A DNA stretch of 64,000 bases from Herbaspirillum rhizosphaerae_A (GCF_046025915.1 NZ_JAQQFR010000003.1:124001-188000), one strand, 5' to 3'; positions 42,006 through 50,008 are shown, numbered from the stretch's first letter. Program-made: numbers and translations. The notes: generated by a model not told the origin, from the sequence alone.

Positions 42006-42083
42006 ATGGAAAAAATGGTGATTTGCTGGTTGGTGGGCATGCCCCTGTTGATGCTGCTCATTCTTCAATACTTCATGTATTGA
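42006..42083 (+). CDS. 25-residue membrane protein
   Basis: A short frame 'MEKMVICWLVGMPLLMLLIL' plus five residues, one hydrophobic span, similar in size and design to the small protein at 40740-40817. The ribosome site is weak (ACGGGTG). It is the first frame after promoter copy 3 and is followed after 32 bp by the DUF883 gene. Confidence 0.55.
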   Translation: MEKMVICWLVGMPLLMLLILQYFMY

Positions 42084-42115
42084 AACTGCAATCTAACAAA
42101 GAAGGAGTGTAAAAA

Positions 42116-42427
42116 ATGCGCGAAGAAAAATTGCGAACCGTCCGAACTGACGTCCAGGTGCTGTTGCAAGAAGCTCAGGAACTGTTCAATGAAGCCGCAG
42201 CGGCGACCGGCCAGAAAGCTGCAGATCTGCGCGCCAAGGGCGAGGAAATCCTCGACCGCGCCTTTATCAAGGCTCAGGGAATTCAATCGTATGTGGTGCA
42301 AACCGGCAAAGAGATTGCTGCCACCACCGACGATTATGTGCAGTCCAATCCATGGCGCGCCATCGCCATTTCGACCGGTGTCGGTCTCTTGCTGGGTCTG
42401 TGTGTTTCGCGAAGCTGCGAACGCTGA
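42116..42427 (+). CDS. DUF883 family protein (ElaB/YqjD-like)
   Basis: A 103-residue protein: an amphipathic helical N-terminal part ('LLQEAQELFNEAAAATGQKAADLRAKGEEIL') and a C-terminal tail anchor 'NPWRAIAISTGVGLLLGLCVS'. E. coli relatives are tail-anchored inner-membrane proteins that bind ribosomes in stationary phase. AAGAAGGAG precedes the ATG. Confidence 0.88.
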   Translation: MREEKLRTVRTDVQVLLQEAQELFNEAAAATGQKAADLRAKGEEILDRAFIKAQGIQSYVVQTGKEIAATTDDYVQSNPWRAIAISTGVGLLLGLCVSRSCER

Positions 42428-42492
42428 GCTTCGCTCAATAGTTAGCCAGCCTGTCCTCAGCCATATAGCCAACCGGATAAAGGAACAAGATT

Positions 42493-43047
42493 ATGTCAAG
42501 CAAGCCATCAACGGTGCATCACATCAGCGACAAGCCGTTTCGTATTGATCGCGAGAAGGTACGCGAAGCAGCAATGAAGACCGGCAACGGCGCCGTCACC
42601 GAGGGATACAAAGGTAATCGCGAGGAAATCATCGCCATGCTCAATGATGCCCTGGCGACCGAGCTGGTCTGTGTGCTGCGTTACAAGCGTCATTACTACA
42701 CCGCCACCGGATTGGAAAACGAGCCGATCAAGGCCGAGTTCCTTGAGCATGCGATGGAAGAAGAAGGCCACGCCGATCAAATTGCCGAACGTATCGTGCA
42801 ACTCAACGGCGAGCCGAATTTCAATCCACGCGAACTGTCCGAGCGCAGCCATGCGGACTACGACGAATCGACCGATATCAAGTCGATGATTCGCGCGAAT
42901 CTGATTGCCGAGCGTATTGCGATCGAAACCTATCGCCAGATGATTGAACGCATCGGCGACGACGATCCGACGACCAAGCATTTGCTTATTTCCATCATGG
43001 CGAAGGAAGAGGAACACGCCGACGACATGAGCGATCTGCTGGATTGA
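42493..43047 (+). CDS. ferritin-like / bacterioferritin-type protein
   Basis: A 184-residue four-helix-bundle protein. The di-iron ligand pattern is 'LNDALATELVCVLRYKRHYY', 'FLEHAMEEEGHADQIAERI', 'NLIAERIAIETYRQM' and 'SIMAKEEEHADDM', i.e. two E...ExxH sets. Unlike true bacterioferritin it has an extended N-terminus (about 45 residues). Probably binds iron and counters peroxide stress. AAGGA lies before the ATG. Confidence 0.87.
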   Translation: MSSKPSTVHHISDKPFRIDREKVREAAMKTGNGAVTEGYKGNREEIIAMLNDALATELVCVLRYKRHYYTATGLENEPIKAEFLEHAMEEEGHADQIAERIVQLNGEPNFNPRELSERSHADYDESTDIKSMIRANLIAERIAIETYRQMIERIGDDDPTTKHLLISIMAKEEEHADDMSDLLD

Positions 43048-43178
43048 ATGCGCCTGACCGGCGCTTAGACGACGGTTGGGAAAGTAAATAAAGCCAGGCA
43101 AAAAAGCCAAGCGAAATCCAGCGGCATACCACATATATCGCACATACCGCCTCATTAACAACAATCAAGGAGAGCAGC

Positions 43179-43382
43179 ATGAACTGGGACATCATTGAAG
43201 GAAACTGGAAGCAATTCAAGGGTAAAGCCAAGCAGCAATGGGGCAAGCTGACCGATGATCAGCTCGATACCATCAACGGCAAGCGCGAAGAGCTGGCCGG
43301 CCGTATCCAGGAAGTCTATGGCATCAACAAGGAAGAAGCCGAGAAACAACTCAAGGCTTTCGAAGATAACAACAAGGATTGA
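43179..43382 (+). CDS. CsbD-family protein
   Basis: A 67-residue protein, 'MNWDIIEGNWKQFKGKAKQQ' onward, with 'WGKLTDDQLDTINGKREELAGRIQEVYGI', matching the YjbJ-type CsbD family of abundant, disordered stress proteins. AAGGAGAGC precedes the ATG. Confidence 0.93.
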   Translation: MNWDIIEGNWKQFKGKAKQQWGKLTDDQLDTINGKREELAGRIQEVYGINKEEAEKQLKAFEDNNKD

Positions 43383-43487
43383 GTTATTGAACAATACGCC
43401 GGCATCGGTGTTATCCCGTCGCCAGTCAGGCATTGTTCGGACCTCGTCTTTAAAACCAAAACCTAAAACTAAAACCAAGGAGTTCTC

Positions 43488-43865
43488 ATGAAAAAATTCA
43501 TCGCCACTTGTATTCTGACTTCCGCCGCTTTCGGTGCTCACAGCCTGGCAACTGCCGCTGACGCCGTCAAATCTCAATACAAAGCCGACGTCGCTGCCGC
43601 TGACGCCGACTACAAGACCGCCAAGGCCAAGTGCAAACCACTGAAGGGCAACGATCAGGACGTTTGCGACAAGGAAGCCAAGGCCACGCATGAAACAGCG
43701 ATCGCCGATGCGAAGGCCAAGCGCAAGACCAAAGATGCCAACAAAGACGCAGCCAAGACCACCAATGATGCCGACTATAGCGTCGCCAAGGAAAAGTGCG
43801 ATGCCCTGAAGGGTGCGGAACAAGACAAGTGTACGACCGCCGCTAAGGCCAAGTACGGCAAGTAA
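43488..43865 (+). CDS. exported protein with two C-x10-C repeats
   Basis: A 125-residue exported protein. After the signal peptide (cleavage near 'ATAADA') the mature part is Lys/Ala/Asp-rich and contains two related units: 'DYKTAKAKCKPLKGNDQDVC' (C49, C60) and 'DYSVAKEKCDALKGAEQDKC' (C104, C115). Each has Cys-x10-Cys, suggesting a disulfide-closed helical hairpin. A related unit is in the minus-strand gene at 49592. AAGGAGT precedes the ATG. Function unknown. Confidence 0.75.
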   Translation: MKKFIATCILTSAAFGAHSLATAADAVKSQYKADVAAADADYKTAKAKCKPLKGNDQDVCDKEAKATHETAIADAKAKRKTKDANKDAAKTTNDADYSVAKEKCDALKGAEQDKCTTAAKAKYGK

Positions 43866-43959
43866 TTCTGTAGTAATCCAGTAAGGTCATGGAGATGCGA
43901 TGCTTCTCCATAAAAACAATCACACATCTGTATTTGAATTTACCAACAAGGAAATCATC

Positions 43960-44277
43960 ATGACTTCATCTTTGACCAAACGCTTTATGGGCTTTTTCCT
44001 CGCACTGATGATGGTGTCGCTCGTCGGCTGCGCTTCCGGGCCAAACAAGGAAGGCACCGGCGAATATGTCGATGACGCTGTCATCACCACCAAGGTGAAG
44101 AGTGCGATCTTGCAGGAACCTAACCTGAAGTCGGCAGAAATCAACGTCGAAACCTACAAGGGTGTCGTTCAGTTGAGCGGTTTTGTGAGCTCGGCAACGA
44201 GCGCAACCCGTGCTACTGAACTGGCACGTGGTGTGAAGGGCGTCACCTCGGTGAAGAACGACCTGCGTCTGAAGTAA
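43960..44277 (+). CDS. BON-domain lipoprotein
   Basis: A 105-residue lipoprotein with lipobox 'MVSLVGCASG' and one BON domain ('DDAVITTKVKSAILQEPNLKSAEINVETYKGVVQLSGFV', then 'RGVKGVTSVKNDLRLK'). BON domains bind phospholipid at the outer membrane; OsmY-like family. AAGGAAATC precedes ATG 43960. Last gene before a double hairpin. Confidence 0.9.
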   Translation: MTSSLTKRFMGFFLALMMVSLVGCASGPNKEGTGEYVDDAVITTKVKSAILQEPNLKSAEINVETYKGVVQLSGFVSSATSATRATELARGVKGVTSVKNDLRLK

Positions 44278-44286
44278 TGTAATACG

Positions 44287-44346
44287 GCGCGGTGGCTACG
44301 GCCACCGCGCCTGCTTATTCAGGCTCACTGCCTGAATATTGTTGTA
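44287..44346 (+). terminator. double hairpin terminator after the BON lipoprotein gene
   Basis: GCGCGGTGGC / GCCACCGCGC with a TACG tetraloop (44287-44310) is followed by TATTCAGGC / GCCTGAATA (44316-44338) and then TTGTTGTATT. Two perfect stems in a row end the 42-44 kb transcript. Confidence 0.75.
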
Positions 44347-44521
44347 TTGGAATCAAGCAGTAACAGGTAATAAGGTATAGTTAGCCGCGGAAGGCCCCGG
44401 TGCCGCCGGGCAACTCAATCAAATGATGGGAACGCTGCAAATCAGGCAGGGAACAGCGCAGCGAAACCGCATTTGCCTGATCAGGAAGGACTGCAGCATT
44501 GTCTTGATGCTGGTAAAAACT

Positions 44522-45151
44522 ATGACAAAAATATTAGTAGTCGATGATCACGCTGTCGTGCGTGCTGGTGTTCAGCACTTTATTGCGGACATTCCAAACA
44601 TGGAAGTCGGCGGAGAAGCAAGTACCGCTGAAGAAGCGATCCGTCTGGTGCGGACCCAAGAGTGGGACATTGTCTTGCTCGACATTGCGATGCCGGACAA
44701 AAGCGGCGTCGAAGTATTAAAGCAAATCAAACGCGAAAAACCAAATTTGCCGGTGCTGATGCTTAGCATGCATCCGGAAAGCCGCTATGCGGTTCAGGTG
44801 TTGCGCAGCGGTGCCAGCGGCTATGTGCAGAAGGAAGCCCTTGCGACGGATCTGGTCAGTGCGATCAACACCATCTTGCGGGGTCACAAGTACATCAGTT
44901 ACGGCGTGGCAGAGCTGCTGACGACCGATCCTGTGGATTCGGAGAAGCCGCTGCACGAGACTCTGTCGCAACGCGAATACGAGATTTTTTACAAGCTGGG
45001 CCAGGGTCAGGGCGTGACGCAGATCGCCGATGAACTCTGTCTGAGCGTGAAGACTGTGAGTACTTACCGGTCGCGCGTTTTGCAGAAGATGAACATGGCC
45101 AACAACGCCGATATCATTTATTACGCCATCAAGAATAATCTGATCGATTAA
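44522..45151 (+). CDS. NarL/LuxR-family response regulator
   Basis: A 209-residue regulator: receiver domain with 'ILVVDDHAVVRAGV' (acidic pocket), phosphoacceptor Asp in 'DIVLLDIAMPDKSGVEVL', Lys in 'GYVQKEAL', then the LuxR helix-turn-helix 'ETLSQREYEIFYKLGQGQGVTQIADELCLSVKTVSTYRSRVLQKM'. ATG 44522 gives the normal N-terminus. Together with the receiver and kinase that follow it makes a two-component module inside the stress island, and it is the best candidate to act on the shared promoters (inference). Confidence 0.93.
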   Translation: MTKILVVDDHAVVRAGVQHFIADIPNMEVGGEASTAEEAIRLVRTQEWDIVLLDIAMPDKSGVEVLKQIKREKPNLPVLMLSMHPESRYAVQVLRSGASGYVQKEALATDLVSAINTILRGHKYISYGVAELLTTDPVDSEKPLHETLSQREYEIFYKLGQGQGVTQIADELCLSVKTVSTYRSRVLQKMNMANNADIIYYAIKNNLID

Positions 45152-45263
45152 CGGAAGAGGCCGCAGGTACGCAGGGTGCGGTATTGAACCTACGTTGCGC
45201 CTTTACTTGCGTCGCCGAGCGGGGCTTTTTTGAAATTGAGTATTGAGTGTCAGGATAGTGATC

Positions 45264-45731
45264 ATGGAGCACGTATTGCAGGACATGTCGGAAAGGATGG
45301 GGCGCACCACGAATGCGCCGCTGAAGGTTTTCCTTGTCGAAGATTCAGCGGACGTGCGCGATCTGATCATGGAAAGCCTGGCGGAGATTCCAGGTGTTGA
45401 GCTGGCCGGCTATGCCGAGACCGAGCAAGAGGCCGCGGCGCATCTGGAAAACGAAACGTACGACGTGCTGATTCTGGACATCCAGCTCAAGCAGGGCAAC
45501 GGCATGAACTTGTTGCAGTCGCTCGCGCGTTCCGGCAAGAAAAGCCATGACGAACTCAAGATCATCTTCAGTAACCACGTCAGTGCAACGTATCGCCGCG
45601 TCGGCTTGCAATGCGGTGTGCAGTTCTTCTTCGACAAATCTTCCGAATTCACCAAACTACGCAGCTTGATCGAACGGCTCAGCGGTAAGGGAGACGGATT
45701 GGCATCGTCGCGCAGATATACGTCGGCGTGA
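45264..45731 (+). CDS. single-domain response regulator
   Basis: A 155-residue receiver: acidic residues in 'VFLVEDSADVRDLIMESL', phosphoacceptor Asp in 'DVLILDIQLKQGNG', Lys in 'FFFDKSSEF'. No output domain. 'KVFLVEDSADVR' follows a 25-residue N-terminal tail. AGGA precedes ATG 45264 by about 9 bases. It may act as a phosphate sink or bridge between the regulator before it and the kinase after it. Confidence 0.87.
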   Translation: MEHVLQDMSERMGRTTNAPLKVFLVEDSADVRDLIMESLAEIPGVELAGYAETEQEAAAHLENETYDVLILDIQLKQGNGMNLLQSLARSGKKSHDELKIIFSNHVSATYRRVGLQCGVQFFFDKSSEFTKLRSLIERLSGKGDGLASSRRYTSA

Positions 45732-45882
45732 TGGCAATGTCGTGTTGGGTCGACGTTAAGTCTTTACGATGCCCGGCACATTCTGCAGAGGCGGCACCTA
45801 GCCGTTGAAATAAAGACTGCACCGGTCACCGACGTCTCACCGAAGATGCGGTAGGACTTATTCCTGAGCACGCAGTATTAAA

Positions 45883-45932
45883 TATAATGTATGTCGACGC
45901 AAGAACGGTCGCCACGCGCCTGACGCGTGGCG
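45883..45932 (+). promoter_or_regulatory. kinase gene promoter -10 and hairpin at the gene start
   Basis: TATAAT at 45883-45888 is the best -10 in the region. CGCCACGCG (45910-45918) and CGCGTGGCG (45924-45932) form a perfect 9-bp stem with a 5-nt loop that covers a possible GTG start and would lie in the leader if translation starts at 45969, where it could affect ribosome access. Confidence 0.45.
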
Positions 45933-45968
45933 GTCATGCGATCAACGCACAATCGGGGGCTTCAGCAC

Positions 45969-48020
45969 ATGCAAATGAAGGCAGCACGCAACGAGATCGG
46001 TGAAACCTCCTCGCTGGAGCATTACGTCGCCACCCAGGCAAACTTTGCCAGCATCGCCACTGCCGCAATGAGCCTGGCAATGATGATTGTCTTGTTCGGC
46101 ATTGTGGTGCTGATCAGTTGTTATGCCGAAGACGACTATCGCAAAATTCTGGCGGATCTGATTGCCGTGCAGGGTAGCACTGCGGTCGGATTTATCCTCG
46201 CTGGTTCTGCCTTGTACATGCAATGTCTCAACGTCGGACAATCCAGCCGGCGTCTGGCGATTGCTGCACGCGTCGTTGCATTTTTACTATTGTTGCTGGG
46301 TGCCGGATTTCTCTTGCAAAACGTCTTCGGACTGAGCTTGCTGGGTGATCGCCTGCCTGTCATGCTGTCCGGAATATCTCTGGCCCACAGCGCCTTCGGC
46401 GCGGCGATCCATCCACTGGCAGCAGGTAGTTTCATGTTGATTGCGCTGACGCTGCTGATTCATGACTGGCGCATTGGTGCACGTCATTATCCAGCCGAAT
46501 ATCTGGCCTTCATCCTCATCGGCCTGAGCGCCATTCCACTTGTCGGTTATTTGTACGGCATCAACAAGCTGACTTTCCTGCATTATTCGACCGGTATCCC
46601 TTTCCTGTCGGCACTGGTGTTCCTGTTGCTGGGTGCGGCGCTATTGATGGCGCGGCCGTCGCATCGCCTGATGGCGATCATTGTCAGCCATGCGCCCGGC
46701 GGCAACATGCTGCGTCGCTTGCTGCCATCCATGCTGGCGCTGATCCTGATTCTTAATTTGCTGGTGGCGCAAGGCGCTGAATACGGCTTATATGCGGATC
46801 GGCTGATGCTGCCTTTCCTGACGTTGATTGATGGCGCGCTGGTAGTGTTCATCTTTTGGCGTTTTGCTGGCCGGCTTGACCGTGAATATGGCGCGCGCAT
46901 GCAAAGTGCCGCCAAGCTGGCCGAGACTAATTCCCTGTTGACAGCAGTCAGCGACAGCACGCGTGAACCGATCTTTGTCAAGAATCGGCAGGGCTTGCTG
47001 GTATTTGCCAATCCGGCCATGCTGCAGCAAGTCGGCAAGACCTGGGAAGAGGCGATGTACCGCGCCAGCCGTGAACTGTTTTCAAAAAAAGAAGATGCCG
47101 ACCGTATCGATGAAGACGACAAGCGCGTGATGGCCAGCGGCTTGCCGGAGACCATCGAGCAGACCCTCCATTTGCCGCATGGCGTCTTCACCTATCAATC
47201 GACACGCGTCCCCTGGTTCGACAAGCTTGGCGATGTACTGGGCGTGATCGGTATCAGCACGGATATCTCGGAGCGCAAACGCGCGGAAGACTCTTTGCGC
47301 GAGCGCGAAGCGCAGCTGGAGAAGACCGTGATCGAACGCACGGCCTTGCTGCGTGAATTGACCAACCATCTGGAAACCGTCCGTGAAGAAGAGAAGCGGG
47401 CCATTGCACGTGAGCTTCACGACAACATGGGCGCATCGTTGACCGCCCTGAGCATGCATCTGGAAAGTGTCTACAAGATCTTGCCCGACGATGAAAAGTG
47501 GCAAGAGCGCAAGCCACGCATTCAAGGACTGATGAATTCTCTGGTCGGCACCACACGGCGGATTCAGACTGAATTGCGGCCCAACATGCTTGATCTGTTT
47601 GGACTCAAGGCTGCCATCACCGAGCAAATGGATGAGCTTGCCGAGCGTACCGGAATGACCTGCAAGGCCAGCCTGCCGGACGAAGATGTCGCCATCGGTC
47701 ATCAGATGGAAATCGCCATCTACCGCATGTTGCAAGAGATGCTCAATAACGTTACCAAACATGCCAAAGCAACGCAGGTCGATGTGATTCTGGATGTCGA
47801 CGAAGAGCAGGTTGCATTGACCGTACGCGACAACGGTGTCGGTATTTCGCAAGACCGGCGCGACAACAACAAAACTTATGGTTTGCGCGGCTTGCGCGAG
47901 CGCGCCACATTCTTCGGTGGGGAAGTGGATATCCGCTCCACGCCAGGAACAGGTTCGCTGATCACTATCCGTTTGCCTGTTGCGCCTCCAGCAACAAGTG
48001 CCTCAGCGCCTTCCGCATAA
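45969..48020 (+). CDS. membrane PAS histidine kinase, NarX/DegS type
   Basis: A 683-residue sensor kinase. Eight or so N-terminal hydrophobic segments (about residues 30-320) form a multi-span sensor with no family I can name. Then a PAS domain ('LLTAVSDSTREPIFVKNRQGLLVFAN'), a HisKA_3 dimerisation/phosphoacceptor region ('EEEKRAIARELHDNMGASLTALSMH', His in ELHD) and a HATPase_c domain ('EMLNNVTKHAKAT', 'VRDNGVGIS', 'YGLRGLRERATFFGGEV'). It pairs with NarL-type regulators like the one at 44522. Start uncertain: ATG 45969, ATG 45936 and GTG 45927 are all in frame. Confidence 0.88.
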   Translation: MQMKAARNEIGETSSLEHYVATQANFASIATAAMSLAMMIVLFGIVVLISCYAEDDYRKILADLIAVQGSTAVGFILAGSALYMQCLNVGQSSRRLAIAARVVAFLLLLLGAGFLLQNVFGLSLLGDRLPVMLSGISLAHSAFGAAIHPLAAGSFMLIALTLLIHDWRIGARHYPAEYLAFILIGLSAIPLVGYLYGINKLTFLHYSTGIPFLSALVFLLLGAALLMARPSHRLMAIIVSHAPGGNMLRRLLPSMLALILILNLLVAQGAEYGLYADRLMLPFLTLIDGALVVFIFWRFAGRLDREYGARMQSAAKLAETNSLLTAVSDSTREPIFVKNRQGLLVFANPAMLQQVGKTWEEAMYRASRELFSKKEDADRIDEDDKRVMASGLPETIEQTLHLPHGVFTYQSTRVPWFDKLGDVLGVIGISTDISERKRAEDSLREREAQLEKTVIERTALLRELTNHLETVREEEKRAIARELHDNMGASLTALSMHLESVYKILPDDEKWQERKPRIQGLMNSLVGTTRRIQTELRPNMLDLFGLKAAITEQMDELAERTGMTCKASLPDEDVAIGHQMEIAIYRMLQEMLNNVTKHAKATQVDVILDVDEEQVALTVRDNGVGISQDRRDNNKTYGLRGLRERATFFGGEVDIRSTPGTGSLITIRLPVAPPATSASAPSA

Positions 48021-48065
48021 ACCTGACGCTGACTTCGGTTTTCAGGTCGTTTTTTACTCTGCTTG

Positions 48066-48122
48066 TCCTACATTTCAAAGCGGGGCTGTCTTATAGTCCC
48101 GCATCTCCCCCTCCACTAAGAT
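48066..48122 (+). promoter_or_regulatory. stress-island promoter, copy 4 (plus strand)
   Basis: TCCTACA (48066-48072), 15 bp, GTCTTAT (48088-48094), 22 bp and TAAGAT (48117-48122). Precedes the small CsbD gene by 87 bp. Confidence 0.75.
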
Positions 48123-48209
48123 GAACTCATCGCGTTTCCACTCATGGAGATGTGTGCAGTTGACTGTTGAGCATCGCAGTAGCTGGTCTTTCAACTTTCA
48201 GGAGTAATC

Positions 48210-48383
48210 ATGAATAAAGATCAAGTTCAAGGTAGCGCAAAACAGGTAGCCGGCAAGGTTCAACAAAAGGCTGGTGAAGTTGCGAACAGCAAGGAACAAC
48301 AGATCAAGGGCGCCGCCAAGCAAATCGACGGTAGCGTTCAGAAGAGCTACGGCGATGCCAAGGAAGCTCTGAAGGATCGCTGA
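48210..48383 (+). CDS. small CsbD-family protein
   Basis: A 57-residue protein, 'MNKDQVQGSAKQVAGKVQQK', then Ala/Gln/Lys-rich text with two CsbD-like units ('AGKVQQKAGEVANSKEQQIKGAAKQIDGSVQKSYGDAK'). Highly soluble, disordered stress protein. CAGGAGT precedes the ATG. Single gene between promoter copy 4 and a terminator. Confidence 0.93.
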   Translation: MNKDQVQGSAKQVAGKVQQKAGEVANSKEQQIKGAAKQIDGSVQKSYGDAKEALKDR

Positions 48384-48396
48384 TCCTTAGCCAGTC

Positions 48397-48422
48397 AATG
48401 GGAGCAAATGCTCCCATTTTCA
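48397..48422 (+). terminator. intrinsic terminator after the csbD gene
   Basis: AATGGGAGCA and TGCTCCCATT pair closely around two A residues, followed by TTTC. It lies 13 bp after the stop. Confidence 0.85.
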
Positions 48423-48451
48423 TGTGTGCTCGTCATGTCGTGTAGGAATTG

Positions 48452-48508
48452 TCTTACGCCAGAATCGGAGAAGCACGGCTATTGAGCCATCCTCGGTTTT
48501 GTCATGAT
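48452..48508 (+). promoter_or_regulatory. degenerate sixth copy of the stress-island promoter
   Basis: TCTTACG, 15 bp, CACGGCT, 22 bp and CATGAT keep the spacing but have two or more mismatches in each element. Its distance to the next start codon (48621) resembles that of the good copies. Overlaps an inverted repeat TGTAGGA / TCTTACG. Confidence 0.35.
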
Positions 48509-48620
48509 GGCTCGATGAAAAAACAGGCAGGTATCACGAATCATTAGTATCGCCAGTCTCGATTGTGCAGGATCAGGCATTCCCGGAATGTAGTGCGCCG
48601 GAAGTGTCGAGGGAGGGATT

Positions 48621-48956
48621 ATGAAAAAAACAGGAACAGTTGCTTCGCTCGTACTGACCGGCATGATGGCATGTGCTGCCGCCCTAGCCGCCCCTGTAAC
48701 GACCGCGAGCATAGCTTCAGTGCATGCTGGTGATGCGACGCCGTTTGTCATGGCAAAAAGTCATGCGCAGGCATCCAAGGCAAAACCCGCATTGGAGAAA
48801 AAGAAATTCCGTTATCTCGACATGGTTGAGAGAAAGCATCCTTCTTCGATCCGCAATGCCGTCATCGTGTACGACCATGTGCTGATGAGAAAGAAAGCAT
48901 GCGATGCGCACGATCCTGCAAGTGTAAGCGAATGTTTAGGACGGCCATCGGTGTGA
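48621..48956 (+). CDS. exported hypothetical protein with C-terminal C-x10-C
   Basis: A 111-residue protein with a signal peptide ('VASLVLTGMMACAAALAAPV', cleavage near A24). The mature part is basic ('KAKPALEKKKFRYLDMVERKHP') and ends with 'KKACDAHDPASVSECLG', a Cys-x10-Cys pair with the same spacing as in the exported proteins at 43488 and 49592, although the intervening sequence differs. GAGGGAGGGA precedes the ATG. Function unknown. Confidence 0.65.
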   Translation: MKKTGTVASLVLTGMMACAAALAAPVTTASIASVHAGDATPFVMAKSHAQASKAKPALEKKKFRYLDMVERKHPSSIRNAVIVYDHVLMRKKACDAHDPASVSECLGRPSV

Positions 48957-49106
48957 AACTATCCACCGCCAGAGCGTCTAAAAAGTATGTGCCCTGAAAC
49001 CTGCAATGGGTGCACGACTGATTCACTCGCTTAAATCAGCTTGAACCATTTCCTGAGTCATGTGCTGCATCGGCAGCATCAATCAACTTTATATAGAGGT
49101 GTCATC

Positions 49107-49322
49107 ATGAAAAAAATACATAAAATTGCAGTGACTTCGATCACTGTGTGCGCCCTTACGGTGTTGAGCGGCTGTAGCGGCATGTCTCAGCGCGACAAGA
49201 ATACTGCGGTCGGCGCTGGCGTCGGCGCAGTCGGCGGCGCCATCCTGACGGGTGGTAGTGGTATCGGTACAGCCGGTGGCGCAGCGGTCGGTGGTGTGAT
49301 CGGTAATCAAGTCGGCAAATAA
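49107..49322 (+). CDS. osmB: osmotically inducible lipoprotein OsmB
   Basis: A 71-residue lipoprotein. Lipobox 'LTVLSGCSG', then 'MSQRDKNTAVGAGVGAVGGAIL' and 'GTAGGAAVGGVIGNQVGK', nearly the same as E. coli OsmB (same length and end). The glycine-zipper region would sit in the outer membrane. ATG 49107 with AGAGGTG upstream. Ends before a strong terminator. Confidence 0.93.
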   Translation: MKKIHKIAVTSITVCALTVLSGCSGMSQRDKNTAVGAGVGAVGGAILTGGSGIGTAGGAAVGGVIGNQVGK

Positions 49323-49451
49323 TTTGGCAACTAAGTTTGCAAGCAAGCTTGTTGAATAATATGTAAGCGCAAACTCGGCCGGACTTACCCGGCGCTACAT
49401 CTGATCCGGATGTGGCGCATGGGGAAAATGCAGGAGACACAGCCTAAGAAG

Positions 49452-49484
49452 AACAAGGGGACCTTATTGGTCCCCTTGTTTTTG
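49452..49484. terminator. intrinsic terminator between osmB and the convergent gene
   Basis: A perfect 12-bp stem (AACAAGGGGACC and complement) with a TTATT loop and TTTTT after it. It lies 130 bp from the osmB stop; nothing else is seen in 49323-49591. Confidence 0.92.
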
Positions 49485-49591
49485 CGTCTTTACGAAATAA
49501 AAATAACGGCAGCGCCGTGCCTAATTCATTCCAGGCAGGCTATGTAGAGGGGTCACATCAAGAACGCTGTGCGATCTCCGTATGGCTGGCT

Positions 49592-49915
49592 CTATTCGCT
49601 TGCAGTTGTGTTCGCGTAAATGCGTTTGGCGCGTGCCAAATCGCTTTGCAGCAGATCGCGGGCTTCCTTGCGGCAGGCCTTGGCTTCGGTGCGTTTGAGC
49701 GGTTTGCATTCCTGCAGCGCCTGCGCGTAAGCCGCGTGCGCCTCTTTCAGCAAGGTCTTGTTATGCAGTTTGGCGGTGTCGTCGCCTTCATACCAGCGCT
49801 GTGGATCCTGTTGTGACACATCTTCTTCCGCTGCCATGGCAGGCAAATGAGCGGTCAAGCAAGCGGCCAGGAAGAACGGTAGTAGCAAGAGGTGTTTTTG
49901 GCGATTTTTTGTCAT
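49592..49915 (-). CDS. exported protein with one C-x10-C helical unit
   Basis: A 107-residue exported protein: signal peptide to about residue 29 ('FFLAACLTAHLPAMAAEE'), then 'AAYAQALQECKPLKRTEAKAC' (C70, C81) followed by 'RKEARDLLQSDLARAKR'. The unit matches those of the protein at 43488 (Tyr, Cys-x2-Leu-Lys, second Cys at +11, Lys-rich helix), so the two are paralogues. GGGAG lies upstream of the start. Function unknown. Confidence 0.7.
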   Translation of the reverse strand: MTKNRQKHLLLLPFFLAACLTAHLPAMAAEEDVSQQDPQRWYEGDDTAKLHNKTLLKEAHAAYAQALQECKPLKRTEAKACRKEARDLLQSDLARAKRIYANTTASE

Positions 49916-49940
49916 CGTTACGAGCTCCCTTCCAGTCAAA

Positions 49941-49984
49941 ATGATAAGCGGCGCTGCATCTCGAAGATGCAACGCCGCTCATCA
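49941..49984. other. long imperfect hairpin upstream of the C-x10-C gene
   Basis: Arms of about 20 nt (AGCGGCG...TGCATCT and AGATGCA...CGCCGCT, few mismatches) with a 3-nt loop lie 26 bp before the minus-strand start at 49915. On that strand ATCATTTTG follows, so it could terminate read-through from the DUF3309 gene or structure the leader. Confidence 0.5.
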
Positions 49985-50008
49985 TATCCTGTTTGTGGTG
50001 CAGGCAAG

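Noticed and set aside
45851..45866. GTAGGACTTATTCC before the kinase gene as another copy of the shared promoter motif
   Set aside because: On the relevant strand the second heptamer and the -10 hexamer are not at the fixed distances.
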